Shown: positions 38,046-48,390 of the stretch, in pieces
Layout: every line of letters begins with the position of its first letter
Position numbering within the stretch: the first letter of the stretch is position 1
Assembly: GCA_949825045.1 (NCBI GenBank)
Contig: OX463836.1
Coordinates: 16,778,329 to 16,842,328, forward strand
Direction of reading: 5' to 3'
Source of the DNA: Argyresthia goedartella
Lineage: Eukaryota > Arthropoda > Insecta > Lepidoptera > Argyresthiidae
DNA length: 64,000 nt
Program-made: the position numbers and the translations under genes
The notes under the pieces: model-generated
What the model was told of the DNA's origin: nothing
What the model saw: the letters and a program-made list of their open reading frames with translations, nothing else
Databases searched by the model: none

Positions 38046-41000
38046 TTAGCGACCACCAACCCTCATGATTTTATTATCATCCATAAACACATTTAATTTC
38101 AATAATTGACTTTTGTTAGGTAACTGTTTGTTGTGTAACAGAATCTCATATTCAGGAAATGATTCTCTTTGAGAATCCTTTATTAAAATGTTTAATCCTT
38201 GGTCTAACTCATCTACAGATAGGTTGTTATCTTTGGTTTGTCTTTTACATGCTTTGATGAAATGCAGAACATATGCGATTGTGCGATTTAAACGTAAAAG
38301 ATTTGAAAACCTTTCAAAATTAATGATACCAATACGATCTCTATTTTTATCAGTGACAACTGATTTTAACGAAACTTCAGGGCGCGTTTCCGGCAACAAT
38401 ACATGAGATACCTGATGTGAAGGCCAATTTGCTGAATCATGCTTCAAAAATGCGGGACCCGACCACCACCGATCAAGAGATTTCAATGAATCTATACTGA
38501 CTCCACGTGATATTAAATCCGCAGGGTTCAAGTCCGTAGGGACATGTCTCCACATACAATTGCCAGTCTTGTCTACAATTTCAGCAGTGCGATTACGCAC
38601 AAATGGTTGTAATCGTTTGGGCATCATTTTCAACCAACCCAGCACTATTGTTGAGTCTGTCCAGAACGTGACAGACTTTATCTTTAAACGAAGAGCCTCT
38701 GTAGCCTTTACATAAAGACGTGTTCCAACCAACGCTCCGCAAAGTTCTAGGCGAGGAATCGTGGCTGGCTTGATTGGTGAGACACGACTTTTTGCCATTA
38801 ACAAGTTAACAACTACGTCTCCACATTGGTTAACGCTGCGAAGATATAAACAAGCGCCATACGCTTTTTCAGAGGCATCTGAGAAAACATGAATCTCAAC
38901 CCACTGATATGATTCGCTCAATACGTGCCGTGGTATGCTAACTTCATTTAAACAAGGCAACGTCTTTAATATTTCATTCCAGCTCTCTGTTATATCAGCT
39001 GGCAACTGCTCATCCCATGATAATTTCTTAAGCCACAAATTTTGTAATAGCATTTTCATTCTGATGACACAGGGAGAAAGGAGACCTAACGGGTCGAATA
39101 TTTGAGCAATTACAGATAATACATTTCTTTTTGTATTGTTTATTTTGACTGGGGCAATACAAATGGGGAAACTAAGTTGATCCTTCTCAGTTTGCCAGCT
39201 CAAACCTAGAGTTTTATTCGGTTCTGACGCTCCGATATTCATATTAATTGTGGTTGTGCATGTGTCAGCTGACAATGGAGCATGATTAGACTTCCACTTT
39301 CTTAGTGGCATGCATGCTGATGCAAGTTTGGCAGTGACTTGTTCACGTATGTCAAGCACTTCTTTAACAGTATCTCCACCGGTGAGCAGATCATCGACGT
39401 AAAAGTCATGGACAATCACATCTGTGATCTGTTCATTTTCACACTCAAGGCCTATTTGTTTGATACATCTTGTAGCTAAAAACGGGGCACTCGCTGTCCC
39501 ATAGGTAACAGTGTTAAGTTGATAGGACTTGATGGGTTCAGATGGAGAACTACGCCAAAATATTTGCTGCAGATGTCGAAAGTCAGGATGAACCATGATT
39601 TGGCGGTACATCTTCTCGACATCTGCGGCTAATACATACTTATGCTGCCTAAATCTCAGGAGCAAGGACAATAGATCGTCCTGCACAGTAGGAACAACCA
39701 TCTGAATATCATTATAACTAATACCAGTAGTAGTAGGACAACTGGCATTAAAAACAGCTCGAAGTTTAGTGGTTGAATGATCTTCTCTCAGAACACCATG
39801 ATGTGGGATGAAATGACCAGGTTTGTCTGAATTTGGTAATGTGCACTCTGACATGTGGCCCAATGACTCGTATTCTGCCATGAAATCTTTATATAACTGA
39901 CCTAATCTTGATTGAGATTCAAAACGGCGCTCTAGTGATAAAAGGCACTTTTTGGCTTTATGATGTGTATCGCCGAGTAACTCAGGTGATTCCTTCAAAG
40001 GGATCTTTACACAAAACCGTCCGTCCTTCAGACGAGTAGTGTTTTCCATGAAATGAGTCTCGCATAATTGCTCCTCTTTCGAGTAGTGAGGTAAATGAGG
40101 ATTTACTTCCTCTAACTGCCAAAATCGCACAAGGTCATGATGAAGTTTGTCCGTGTCATCGATTAACTCATGTTGAGTTGTACCAATTTTAGTAAAATTG
40201 CATTTAAGTGTTATGCTTTTTGATGAGTAAGTGGGACCAATAGGTCCTGAAACCAACCATCCAAACCTCGTTTCAAACAAGATAGGTTGACCTTCACCCA
40301 ATGCTATGCGCTGAGATCCTAAAATGTCCCAGAAAACATCGGCTCCTATTATCAAATCCACCGGGGCCGGTGTGTGAAAGTGTGGATCGGCCAAATTAAT
40401 CTCTGATGGGATATTTAAGTTATTTAAATTGATATGACTGCAAGGCACGTTGTCAGTGATTGAAGGCAAAACGTAGCAACTAAACTTCATCGAAAATGAA
40501 TCATCCAATGACGTAACTGATACCTGACATAGTTTATTTATTTGCGTGGAAGCATTGTTGATGCCCATTATTGACTTGTCAATATTATTAACAGGCAAGT
40601 TTAATTTCGAATACAATTTTTCGGTCACTAAACAGGATGTACTTCCACTATCTAAAATAGCTCGTGCAACATGTTGTCTGTTATGAGAGTCATAAATTTT
40701 TATCAAAGTCGTTGATAGTAGTACAGCACCACTACTCTCGGTTTTAGACGACATGGTCGCTGAAAGACTAACACCGCCACTAGCGCCATCTTTTGGCTGA
40801 CTTGTGTGACTTGGAGGCGTCTGTAATGAATCATTATTATTAATAGGTTTGGATGTAGTCCCATTACCTTCTAATTTCGATGACTTGAAATCAGCCACAT
40901 GAATAAGAGTATTGTGCTTACGCTTACATATTTTGCAGCTTACCCTTTTCTTACAGTTATTTGCAAAGTGACCGCTACACAAACAATTAAAACATATTTT

Positions 41001-42119
41001 ATAGTTAGGCAACAACTTCAACCTCGCTTCATTACTCAATGACAAGAATTGAGAACACTCGCTAAGACTATGTTCACCAATACATTTTTGGCATGACTTA
41101 TTATCATTAACAGACGTAACGGACACCATAGTTTTAAGTTTGGGGGTATTGACTTTCGTCTGACCTAATTGACCTGACCGCGACAGTTCCAAAGTTTCTA
41201 CTAAATCTGCGCGACTGCGCAGGACTGAAAGAAATGACTCAAATTTAATATCTTTGCCTGCGTTCATTCGCCCTTTAAATTCCTCCCATTCGCGATATGT
41301 TTTAGAATCTAATTTTTGAGTGATTATATATATGAGTAGAGTATCCCAATATTCAATTGGCTCATCGAGGAGTTTAAGAGCTCTTAGATTCTTGTTAATT
41401 TGGTCAATAAGACGTTTTAAGACTTGTGAGGATTCCTTTGTGATGTGCTCAATGTTGAATAGCGCCGAAACGTGATTTTGCACTAATAACTTTTTATTAT
41501 TGAATCTTTCACAGATAAGATCCCATGCCACAGAATAATTCGTTGAAGAGAACTCAATCGACTTTATGACAATAGCTGCTGAGCCCTCCAAGGTGGCTCT
41601 CAAATAGTGGAACTTATTGATATCATCTATTTCTTGATTGTTATGAATCAAGCTAGTAAATGTGTCCCTGTACTCTAACCAGTTATCATAAGAGCCACTG
41701 AATTTGGGCAATGAAATAGTTGGCAACTTAACAAGCTTTTTAGATTGATGTACTGTGTTGCAAGTAGAGGAAACACTGTCACTTTTTTCTACTTTATTGT
41801 ATTGGTCTAAAATAGTTTGAGCTTGGGAAACAAGCTGAAAGTAATCAGATTCAAAGTCAGTACGCTCTTTTAACTGTGTGGGCAATGATTCCTCCTGGCA
41901 CTCAAGAACCAACTGTACCTCATCGAAACGCTCATACAATATTGACATTTTACCTATGCGGAGTTGCAGTTCGCTTGCATCGGAAGCACTCAATGCCGTA
42001 TCACTTAGTCCTTGAAGATATGTTGAGAATGTAGTTAGTTGGCCCTTGTAGCTGGCGCGTACTTTGGCTGGGTCTTTATCCCTATCTTCCTTTGGAGGCA
42101 TACTGAAGGCAGGTGTCAA
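38046..42119 (-). CDS. BEL2 gag-protease-RT-RNase H polyprotein
   Basis: 1357 residues. Gag occupies about 1-430: KFSGSYDNWLEYRDTFTSLI, helical capsid-like region, then zinc knuckles CQKCIGEHSLSEC, CFNCLCSGHFANNC and CKICKRKH. The aspartic protease has ILDSGSTSCLV near 490. The reverse transcriptase shows FNASCPTTTGISYND, LAADVEKMYRQI and the catalytic YVDDLLTGG. FDPLGLLSPCV is the BEL signature, and RNase H has VFSDASEKAYGACLY and FWTDSTIVLGWL. It ends at TAA 38046, just where the integrase zinc domain should begin. The ATG at 42117-42119 opens a frame with normal gag; a second ATG follows five codons in. Confidence 0.93.
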   Translation of the reverse strand: MTPAFSMPPKEDRDKDPAKVRASYKGQLTTFSTYLQGLSDTALSASDASELQLRIGKMSILYERFDEVQLVLECQEESLPTQLKERTDFESDYFQLVSQAQTILDQYNKVEKSDSVSSTCNTVHQSKKLVKLPTISLPKFSGSYDNWLEYRDTFTSLIHNNQEIDDINKFHYLRATLEGSAAIVIKSIEFSSTNYSVAWDLICERFNNKKLLVQNHVSALFNIEHITKESSQVLKRLIDQINKNLRALKLLDEPIEYWDTLLIYIITQKLDSKTYREWEEFKGRMNAGKDIKFESFLSVLRSRADLVETLELSRSGQLGQTKVNTPKLKTMVSVTSVNDNKSCQKCIGEHSLSECSQFLSLSNEARLKLLPNYKICFNCLCSGHFANNCKKRVSCKICKRKHNTLIHVADFKSSKLEGNGTTSKPINNNDSLQTPPSHTSQPKDGASGGVSLSATMSSKTESSGAVLLSTTLIKIYDSHNRQHVARAILDSGSTSCLVTEKLYSKLNLPVNNIDKSIMGINNASTQINKLCQVSVTSLDDSFSMKFSCYVLPSITDNVPCSHINLNNLNIPSEINLADPHFHTPAPVDLIIGADVFWDILGSQRIALGEGQPILFETRFGWLVSGPIGPTYSSKSITLKCNFTKIGTTQHELIDDTDKLHHDLVRFWQLEEVNPHLPHYSKEEQLCETHFMENTTRLKDGRFCVKIPLKESPELLGDTHHKAKKCLLSLERRFESQSRLGQLYKDFMAEYESLGHMSECTLPNSDKPGHFIPHHGVLREDHSTTKLRAVFNASCPTTTGISYNDIQMVVPTVQDDLLSLLLRFRQHKYVLAADVEKMYRQIMVHPDFRHLQQIFWRSSPSEPIKSYQLNTVTYGTASAPFLATRCIKQIGLECENEQITDVIVHDFYVDDLLTGGDTVKEVLDIREQVTAKLASACMPLRKWKSNHAPLSADTCTTTINMNIGASEPNKTLGLSWQTEKDQLSFPICIAPVKINNTKRNVLSVIAQIFDPLGLLSPCVIRMKMLLQNLWLKKLSWDEQLPADITESWNEILKTLPCLNEVSIPRHVLSESYQWVEIHVFSDASEKAYGACLYLRSVNQCGDVVVNLLMAKSRVSPIKPATIPRLELCGALVGTRLYVKATEALRLKIKSVTFWTDSTIVLGWLKMMPKRLQPFVRNRTAEIVDKTGNCMWRHVPTDLNPADLISRGVSIDSLKSLDRWWSGPAFLKHDSANWPSHQVSHVLLPETRPEVSLKSVVTDKNRDRIGIINFERFSNLLRLNRTIAYVLHFIKACKRQTKDNNLSVDELDQGLNILIKDSQRESFPEYEILLHNKQLPNKSQLLKLNVFMDDNKIMRVGGR

Positions 42120-42758
42120 ATGAACAGTCCTGGAATTTGATACAATTTATCAAGTGAAAAGAGTGATAATTAACAAGTACAGAGATTCCAGGCTAATACA
42201 TCGGTTCCAGCAACGCGAACTACTAACTAATAACAGGAATGGTTCCTACAATGTTTTTTTTTTTGTACAATGATTTTTATAAATGCCTACCTAATTATGG
42301 GAAATTGTATACATAACAATTTTATAAAGTGTTAACTGTCACGTAAGATGACTAAATTGATGCAGGACACTTTTAACTCCACTTATTAAGACATAGACGA
42401 AAAACATACACTGACGTTTGTACTAAAGTTACATGAAATATGACTAAAAGTTACAAAATGTAGCTTTTGATTTTGACAAAAAGTTAGGTCATATGTTGAA
42501 ATTAAAACGATACTAACCTGATTCAAATGCGATCAAATACATATTATACTACCTTTTTATCGAGTGTTGGGTTCTATCTACGTTACTAATTGGCTGCCGT
42601 GAAGATTTACTGTAGTTTTGAGATTTAAAATACTTGTGACATCAAACTGTTCATGCGGCCGCTCACAATATTCACTATTCACCAATAACTCCAGTGATTT
42701 TCCGTGAAACTCCAATTGATCCTCGTAATTTGAATATCCGGTTACGATCCTGGACCAT
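42120..42758 (-). other. BEL2 5' leader and primer-binding site
   Basis: Between the 5' LTR and gag on the minus strand. Directly after the LTR edge the minus strand reads TGGTCCAGGATCG, which starts with the TGG expected for pairing with a tRNA CCA end; the tRNA is not identified. An 83-codon open frame over 42578-42829 is not supported as a gene. Confidence 0.6.
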
Positions 42759-42930
42759 GTAATTATTTGAAAATGATGAGATTCTTGGGAAATTGAAAAA
42801 ATAAACGCAGCACGATATGTAGTTCTCACAGATTATAATAAGAGAAAAAACGCCTGACTGAAAAACAACAGCAACGACACATTGAGTACTTATTGCTAGT
42901 TACGAAGTCACAGGCGCTTGATTTACAACA
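42759..42930 (-). repeat. BEL2 5' LTR
   Basis: 172 bp with the same edges as 36622-36828, lacking the AT expansion. GGTAC follows at 42931. Confidence 0.93.
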
Positions 42931-42935
42931 GGTAC

Positions 42936-43569
42936 CATAATTAATTACAGTGAGAAAGCTAAGAATCTTGGGGTTATATTAGACAACTTGCTGTCCTGGT
43001 CGTCCCATGTTTGTGAGGTCAGCAGACGAGTCTTTGCGTCATTTCACTCCCTCCGAAGATTGCAGTACTTCCTGCCACTGCAGACTAAAATCACTCTTGC
43101 TCAGTCCCTTCTACAACCTTTAATAGACTATGCGGATGTTTGTTGGGCCAGCGCGAACGAAGAACAACTGAACAAACTCGAACGACTTCAAAATCTCGGG
43201 ATTCGGTTTATCTACGGGTTGCGCAAGTATGACCATGTCTCCCAGTATCGCAAGGAGCTGGAGTGGCTTCCGATCCGTCTTCGCCGTGACATGCACATTC
43301 TCTCCTATCTGTTCAATATTTTGCGAAATCCCCGATACCCCACATATCTACGCCAAAGTTTTGACTTTCTTTTCCCCAGGGATAGCAATCCGAGATCCCA
43401 CACGGTGTCTCTCCTTTCAACTCCTCGGCATAACACTGCCGCTTACGAACACTCGTTTAGGTTAAGGACAATCCGACTGTGGAACGCACTTCCCTGCGCT
43501 ATTAGGGAAAGTCCCTCAATTTTCTCTTTTAAGAAAAGATTGAAAGTGCATTTCCTTTCTCTTCCGTAA
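42936..43569 (+). pseudogene. LINE reverse transcriptase C-terminal part
   Basis: Continues the reverse transcriptase cut at 36621: KAKNLGVILDNLLSWSSH (the LGV block), SLLQPLIDYADVCWA, LERLQNLGIRFIYGL and the closing RLWNALPCAIRESPSIFSFKKRLK. The 193-codon frame 42988-43569 is open to a natural stop. Followed by a 3' untranslated region to 43890. Confidence 0.88.
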
Positions 43570-43890
43570 ATGGTACCATATTTATGTAGGTATATGTATG
43601 ATTTATTATAGTTTATGTATGTTCATGCTATACATTTTAATTTATGTAGTGGAAGTATATATATATATATATTTTATATTTGGTATAGTTTATATATATT
43701 TTGAAAGTAATTTGCGTCCGTATGTATAGTGTTATTGCGAACTAGGACTTTCCTGTATAATTAACTCTCCTGTCCTACCTAGGTTTGCTGGAAGAAATCT
43801 CTTTTTAGAGATAAGCTCGCCCTTGCTTATTACATTACTTTTAATTGTCTGTAACTTTATACTATCTATGCAATAAAGAATAAAGAATAA
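43570..43890 (+). other. LINE 3' untranslated region and (AATAAAG)n tail
   Basis: AT-rich, with a TA repeat near 43659-43671 and three AATAAAG units at the end. Tails of short A-rich repeats rather than poly(A) are typical for CR1-like elements. Confidence 0.75.
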
Positions 43891-43892
43891 AG

Positions 43893-44516
43893 ATGGCGGC
43901 AGCAGATTGGGCGAGCTATCGAGCTAGGACATGGAGGCGAGTGCGCCGGCGCCGGCCCAGGCGAGTGCGTCGGCCCAGGCGAGTGCGCCGGCCCAGGGGA
44001 GTGCGCCGGCCCAGAAGGGCAAGATAACATTGGGCTTGGACGAGGAGGCGAGTGCGCTGGCGCCGGCCCAGGCGAGTACGTCGGCTCAGGAGAGTGCGCG
44101 CGCCGAGCCGCCATCCAGAAGGTCAAGAATACATCGGGGTTGGACGTGGAGGCCAGTGCGTAGGCGCCGGCCCAGGCGAGTGCGTTGGCCCAGGCGAGTG
44201 CGCCGACCCAGGCGAGTACGCCGGCCCAGACGAGTGCGCGTGCCGAGCCGCCACCAAGATCGTCAAGATGACAGATGGCGGCAGTAGTTTGGGCGAGCTA
44301 TCGAGCTCGGATATGGAGGCGAGTGCGCCGGCGCTGCCGCGAAGGTGATCCGGCGCGCGCCAAGTCGCCACCAAGGTCAAGAAGACATCAGGCTTGGACG
44401 TGGAGGCGAGTGCGCTGGCGCCGGCCCAGGCGAGTGCGTCGGCCCAGGCGAGTCTGCGCGCCGAGCCGCCACCCAGAAGGTCAAGATGACATCGGGCTTG
44501 GACGTGGAGGCCAGTG
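43893..44516 (+). repeat. GC-rich satellite, right block
   Basis: Same alternating units as 31945-34681; it resumes at the base expected from the left block across the LINE. Ends where the A/T-rich tail of the minus-strand LINE begins. Confidence 0.9.
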
Positions 44517-44743
44517 ATCAAGATTTATTTATTTATTTATCAACCAAGTCAACCAAGATTTATTTATTTATTTATTTAGATACAAACGGTCCTGTACATT
44601 ATTTTTAAGTTGAAATATAGTATAGAACATATAGACCTAAACTAAACTAAATAAAAACAATGCTTAATCCGAAATAAAATTTAGAAAGTACATTAGATAT
44701 TATTTGTAGCCAAATTGTTTGAATCCGTCAATACGAGAAATGT

Positions 44744-44990
44744 CTACAACAGAGATGTGAAGAGAATATAAGCACGCATGACCTTGTCGCTGCTGTAGAT
44801 ACAAGCATTTAAAGGTTCAACCAATTCAATCACAACTTGCAATCTGCTGTTTGAAAGTAAACAAAGATTTGTCAAATAAATCAACATGACTAAAATTGTT
44901 ATTGTAAGATTTATAATCCTAATATAACTATTGGCCACGTAACAACTCCCGCTACTCTTAATTGAAAAAAGTGACTTCTTTCTAAAACTG
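44744..44990 (-). pseudogene. LINE-2 C-terminal coding remnant
   Basis: Minus-strand frame running leftwards from the LTR-element insertion site. The hydrophobic/Leu-rich residues (NLTITILVMLIYLTNLCLLSN) and final basic/amphipathic tail fit the closing segment of a Jockey-like reverse transcriptase, but similarity is weak. It is assigned mainly by continuity with 47608-48390. Confidence 0.5.
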
Positions 44991-45744
44991 TGTAACGTAC
45001 TACCTCCTTGACCATATTGGCTACTGGCGGATTAGCCAGTTAAAAACTAAAACTATAAAAATTCGGAAATTCGGGTCTGGAATCTCGTCTGGCAGCTGAT
45101 TGTTTTTTTTTGGCAGACATGGTTTGAGCTCTGAAACGTGAGGTTGTATCTTCTGCATCAATAATTTTTAAGTCACGCCTTTAGTTGCGGCGATGGGCTA
45201 GTCCCTTTAGTACTGTAATGGGGCTGAATGTTTAGTTGCTGTAAAGTGCAGTAGTTGATATGAAACTTCCCTACTATCCCCAATCCATGGGTAAGCATTG
45301 GTTCGTAGTTAGTCTTTCTTATTTTCGTGTATTTTATACTCTCTATGTATTTCCCTTTTCTATACAGTGTCTATTGGACTGCGGCACTCTTAGATCCTAA
45401 TTACCCTAGGGCCCTCGTCGGAAGTCTCCGTGTGGGGAGCCGTCGCCTGATAGCTGGGCGCTGTAGCGCTTTTGTATTCCTATCATTCACACTGGTCTCT
45501 TTCCAGGGTTCCACGCCGAGGAATAATATCCTCCTGGCGCTAACCGCATAATCACTTGTTGACGTCTGGAGAAGTGGACCAGTCGGATTGAGTCTACCAA
45601 GGAGCTGAAATCTACAAATTCCCGGCGAGTCCCTATCCAGCGTTTCAACTATATCACCAATATTCAACTCACGACCCTGTGATTAATAAACGTATCTTAG
45701 CCTGCCAACAATCTCTTTTGGTCAGGTTAGAGTCTCACTGTTTC
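44991..45744 (+). repeat. 5' LTR of the non-autonomous element (contains intron-like segment)
   Basis: Starts TGTAACGTAC and ends CTGTTTC. Positions 45291-45506 begin GTAAGC and end TCTCTTTCCAG. This segment is exactly missing from the 3' LTR, where the flanks are joined base-perfectly. Confidence 0.9.
45291..45506 (+). other. Intron-like 216-bp segment present in one LTR only
   Basis: GTAAGC donor, pyrimidine-rich acceptor ending CAG, and precise absence from the partner LTR; the length difference between LTRs (754 vs 539, allowing one base at the edge) is accounted for by it. It is best explained by splicing in one template lineage. Confidence 0.75.
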
Positions 45745-45745
45745 A

Positions 45746-47068
45746 ATGGCGCCCGGATTAAGGGAATATTGGTGATAGAGTTTTATGTCTGGTCAGAGTA
45801 GTTAGGCCATAAGAGCGCCGTAGAACGCTAGATTTCTTTCGTAGCTTGTATATTTTGTTGTGTTTATTTTTGTCAGACAGGAGTATATTTGATCGTTTAT
45901 CTGGGTACCTACCTCATTTCTACATTATTTATGGGCGCAGTCTGACGGTCGTTGTCATATTATAATTGTTGATAAATATTTTCCTCCAAATTCTCAGTAC
46001 GAAAAATAAATTAATAAATTGTGAAGATTTTAGTAGGGAAACTTTTCGGACTATTAAATAATAAATAAGGTTAGTGTTTAACGGCCGATTTCTCGTACAT
46101 TAATCTGTTGTTGACAGTCCTTTATCAATTTCAGCTGTCAAAACGGTAGATCAATGGCTTGAATTTGTACCAGAAACCGGGCGTTAGTCGTGTACTCTGC
46201 TTACTTTCATGTAAATTTGTACAGTTTACTAGATAGGTAGTAAACATGACGTTTCCTATAAAATATCTGTCGCTAAATAAGGCTGAAATAGTTTTTAACT
46301 AAATACTAACTCTTTAGCGCTTGTACTTGTGCCGAGCGATCTGTGTCTGTCTGAGAGCACCTTCTGTCTGAAGATAGGCTGCGACAGAGTTCTGTCTTAT
46401 TCAATAGTAGTTAACGATTTCTTTATGTATGTAATAAGTATTTTGACCCTTGTATTCTAAAAACCATCTATATCTACAGCTATGTAAAAGTTCTTTATTG
46501 TGTAACGTTACTCTGCAATGTCTGTTACTTTAGCTTATGGCCTCTTGAACTATAATTCTCTACTTTTTTACTCTTTGTTGTAGAATAGATATTCTACTCT
46601 ATTATTATTTTCTGTACCCACTAACGGTGCAGGAAGTCTTGAACACTTGAGGGAGCTGCCCCTCATGGTGTTATTCTGCGTTACGATAGTAGCTAAGCTA
46701 TCGGGGCGTTAATGTACTAAGGTTCTTATTTTAGTTCAAGGGATCTTGCTTATTTTTCAACTTCTGACAGTTAGTCTGGGTGTGCATTTGGCTATAATAA
46801 TGGCACCCTGTGTGTAAGGCTGTGTTAACACGATGTTAGTGTGAACTCTTGTATGAACTTAGTATGAATTCTGATGTCTGATTGTTGGTACGAATGTGTG
46901 ATGTTTGTATGTAGTTGAGCTAGACTGTTAGTTATATATTTCTCTGACATTGTAGATGGCGAGCTTTAGAGAATTTTATCTTAAGTAGTTAATTTGGTAA
47001 GTTAGTTTAGTTTAGTTAGTATCTTAGAGGATTTTATCAGGTAAAATCCTACCCAAACAAGACGGGTA
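45746..47068 (+). other. Interior of the non-autonomous LTR element
   Basis: No open frame worth reporting. It begins with the primer-binding site and ends in AAGACGGGTA before the 3' LTR, a weak polypurine tract. Confidence 0.7.
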
Positions 47069-47607
47069 TGTAACGTACTACCTCCTTGACCATATTGGCT
47101 ACTGGCGGATTAGCCAGTTAAAAATTAAAACTATAAAAATTCGGAAATTCGGGTCTGGAATCTCGTCTGGCAGCTGATTGTTTTTTTTTTGGCAGACATG
47201 GTTTGAGCTCTGAAACGTGAGGTTGTATCTTCTGCATCAATAATTTTTAAGTCACGCCTTTAGTTGCGGCGATGGGCTAGTCCCTTTAGTACTGTAATGG
47301 AGCTGAATGTTTAGTTGCTGTAAAGTGCAGTAGTTGATTTGAAACTTCCCTACTATCCCCAATCCATGGGGTTCCACGCCGAGGAATAATATCCTCCTGG
47401 CGCTAACCGCATAATCACTCGTTGACGTCTGGAGAAGTGGACCAGTCGGATTGAGTCTACCAAGGAGCTGAAATCTACAAATTCCCGGCGAGTCCCTATC
47501 CAGCGTTTCAACTATATCACCAATATTCAACTCACGACCCTGTGATTAATAAACGTATCTTAGCCTGCCAACAATCTCTTTTGGTCAGGTTAGAGTCTCA
47601 CTGTTTC
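47069..47607 (+). repeat. 3' LTR of the non-autonomous element (intron-less form)
   Basis: 539 bp, matching 44991-45744 apart from the 216-bp segment and a few substitutions. At the joint it reads CCATGG directly followed by GGTTCC. Confidence 0.9.
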
Positions 47608-48390
47608 ACTGCGTTCATTCCTGCTAGGTACTCTTAAATGCAATTTTGAGAGAAGATCTGGAGCATCAGTATAGTTCTGAAGTAGTTTATATAAAAAGAG
47701 TAAATCCGCACGCTGACGACGATAGACTAGCGAGGTAACCTTATGACGTTTTGAAGACGTGACGTAATCAGAATATGCAAAACCAGTCCGAAAGTCCAAA
47801 GACTTTATAAACTTTTTTTGTAAGTTTTCAATCCTGTTGATATATTTCTTAAAGAAAGGATTCCACACAGTACTCGCGAATTCAAGATTGCTACGAGCAA
47901 AGCAGTTGTACAACAATTTGTAGGTGGACGCCTTTTTAAACGGTTTTCCCACTCGCAAAATAAATCCTAACTGCTTATAAGCCTTATTTAATATTTCTTC
48001 AATGTGTGGTGCAAACCTTAGCTCCGAGTCCATCAATACACCCAAGTCACGAGTCTGTGTAACACGAGTAAGCTTTACGTTACTTAAAGAGTAATCAATA
48101 TTACAGAATTCTTTTTTCTGCTAAATTTGATGATATGACACTTATCAGCATTAAGAATTAGTTTATTCGTATAACAAAACTGCTCAAAATGAGCAAGGTC
48201 AGCTTGCAGAACTTCACAATCTTCAGTATTACGAATGATCGAAAATATTTTTGTATCATCAGCATAGAGCAGCGTTTTTGAGTGAATAATGCTGTTACTT
48301 AAGTCGTTCACATAAATAATAAATAGCAATGGCCCTAAATGAGACCCTTGCGGTACACCAGACGTAGCAACCTTATACTGTGAGCAATGT
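47608..48390 (-). pseudogene. LINE-2 reverse transcriptase fragment
   Basis: 48084-48395 carries TSGVPQGSHLGPLLFIIYVNDL and the catalytic LLYADDTKIF, then NKLILNADKCHIIKFSRK. After a frameshift near 48085, 47590-48045 continues with MGVLMDSELRFAPHI, YNCFARSNLEFASTVWNPF and RVPSRNER. Upstream (about 48390) the similarity ends abruptly, so the copy is 5'-truncated. The last codons of the second frame run into the LTR element. Confidence 0.85.

Larger units (their letters stand above)
36622..42930 (-). mobile_element. BEL/Pao LTR retrotransposon BEL2, nearly intact
   Basis: A 6.3-kb minus-strand element with LTRs at 42759-42930 (5') and 36622-36828 (3'), a GGTAC duplication, and one long gag-pol frame interrupted by a single stop between RNase H and integrase. 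The LTRs look identical except for an AT dinucleotide expansion in the left one. This is one of the youngest events in the window and it postdates the LINE it sits in. It is a different subfamily from BEL1. Confidence 0.95.
34682..43890 (+). mobile_element. CR1/Jockey-type LINE, 5'-truncated, split by BEL2
   Basis: A non-LTR retrotransposon in two parts, 34682-36621 and 42936-43890. It starts inside the endonuclease domain and ends with three AATAAAG units next to satellite sequence. Satellite on both sides joins as GACAGAT / ATGGCGGC, so it inserted into the satellite, with a short duplication (AGAT or less; the tail makes this ambiguous). BEL2 interrupts the reverse transcriptase after 36621 with duplication GGTAC. 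Confidence 0.9.
44991..47607 (+). mobile_element. Non-autonomous LTR retrotransposon (Gypsy-like ends, noncoding)
   Basis: LTRs at 44991-45744 and 47069-47607, a primer-binding site TGGCGCCCGGATTAA at 45747 and a 4-bp duplication ACTG (44987-44990 and 47608-47611). The 1.3-kb interior has no coding frame, so it depends on another element for proteins. The two LTRs differ mainly by a 216-bp segment with intron borders, present only in the 5' copy. Confidence 0.9.
44517..48390 (-). mobile_element. Second LINE (minus strand, Jockey/CR1-like), split by an LTR element
   Basis: Two parts: 47608-48390 with reverse transcriptase, and 44517-44990 with the C-terminal end and 3' tail. The 3' end carries ATTT-type repeats (44520-44578, plus strand). 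The interruption is the LTR element at 44991-47607 with duplication ACTG. Confidence 0.8.

Noticed and set aside
45401..45667. 88-codon minus-strand frame in the LTR, partly repeated at 47252-47530
   Set aside because: It lies across the intron-like segment and both LTR copies. It is repeat-derived and lacks any family features.
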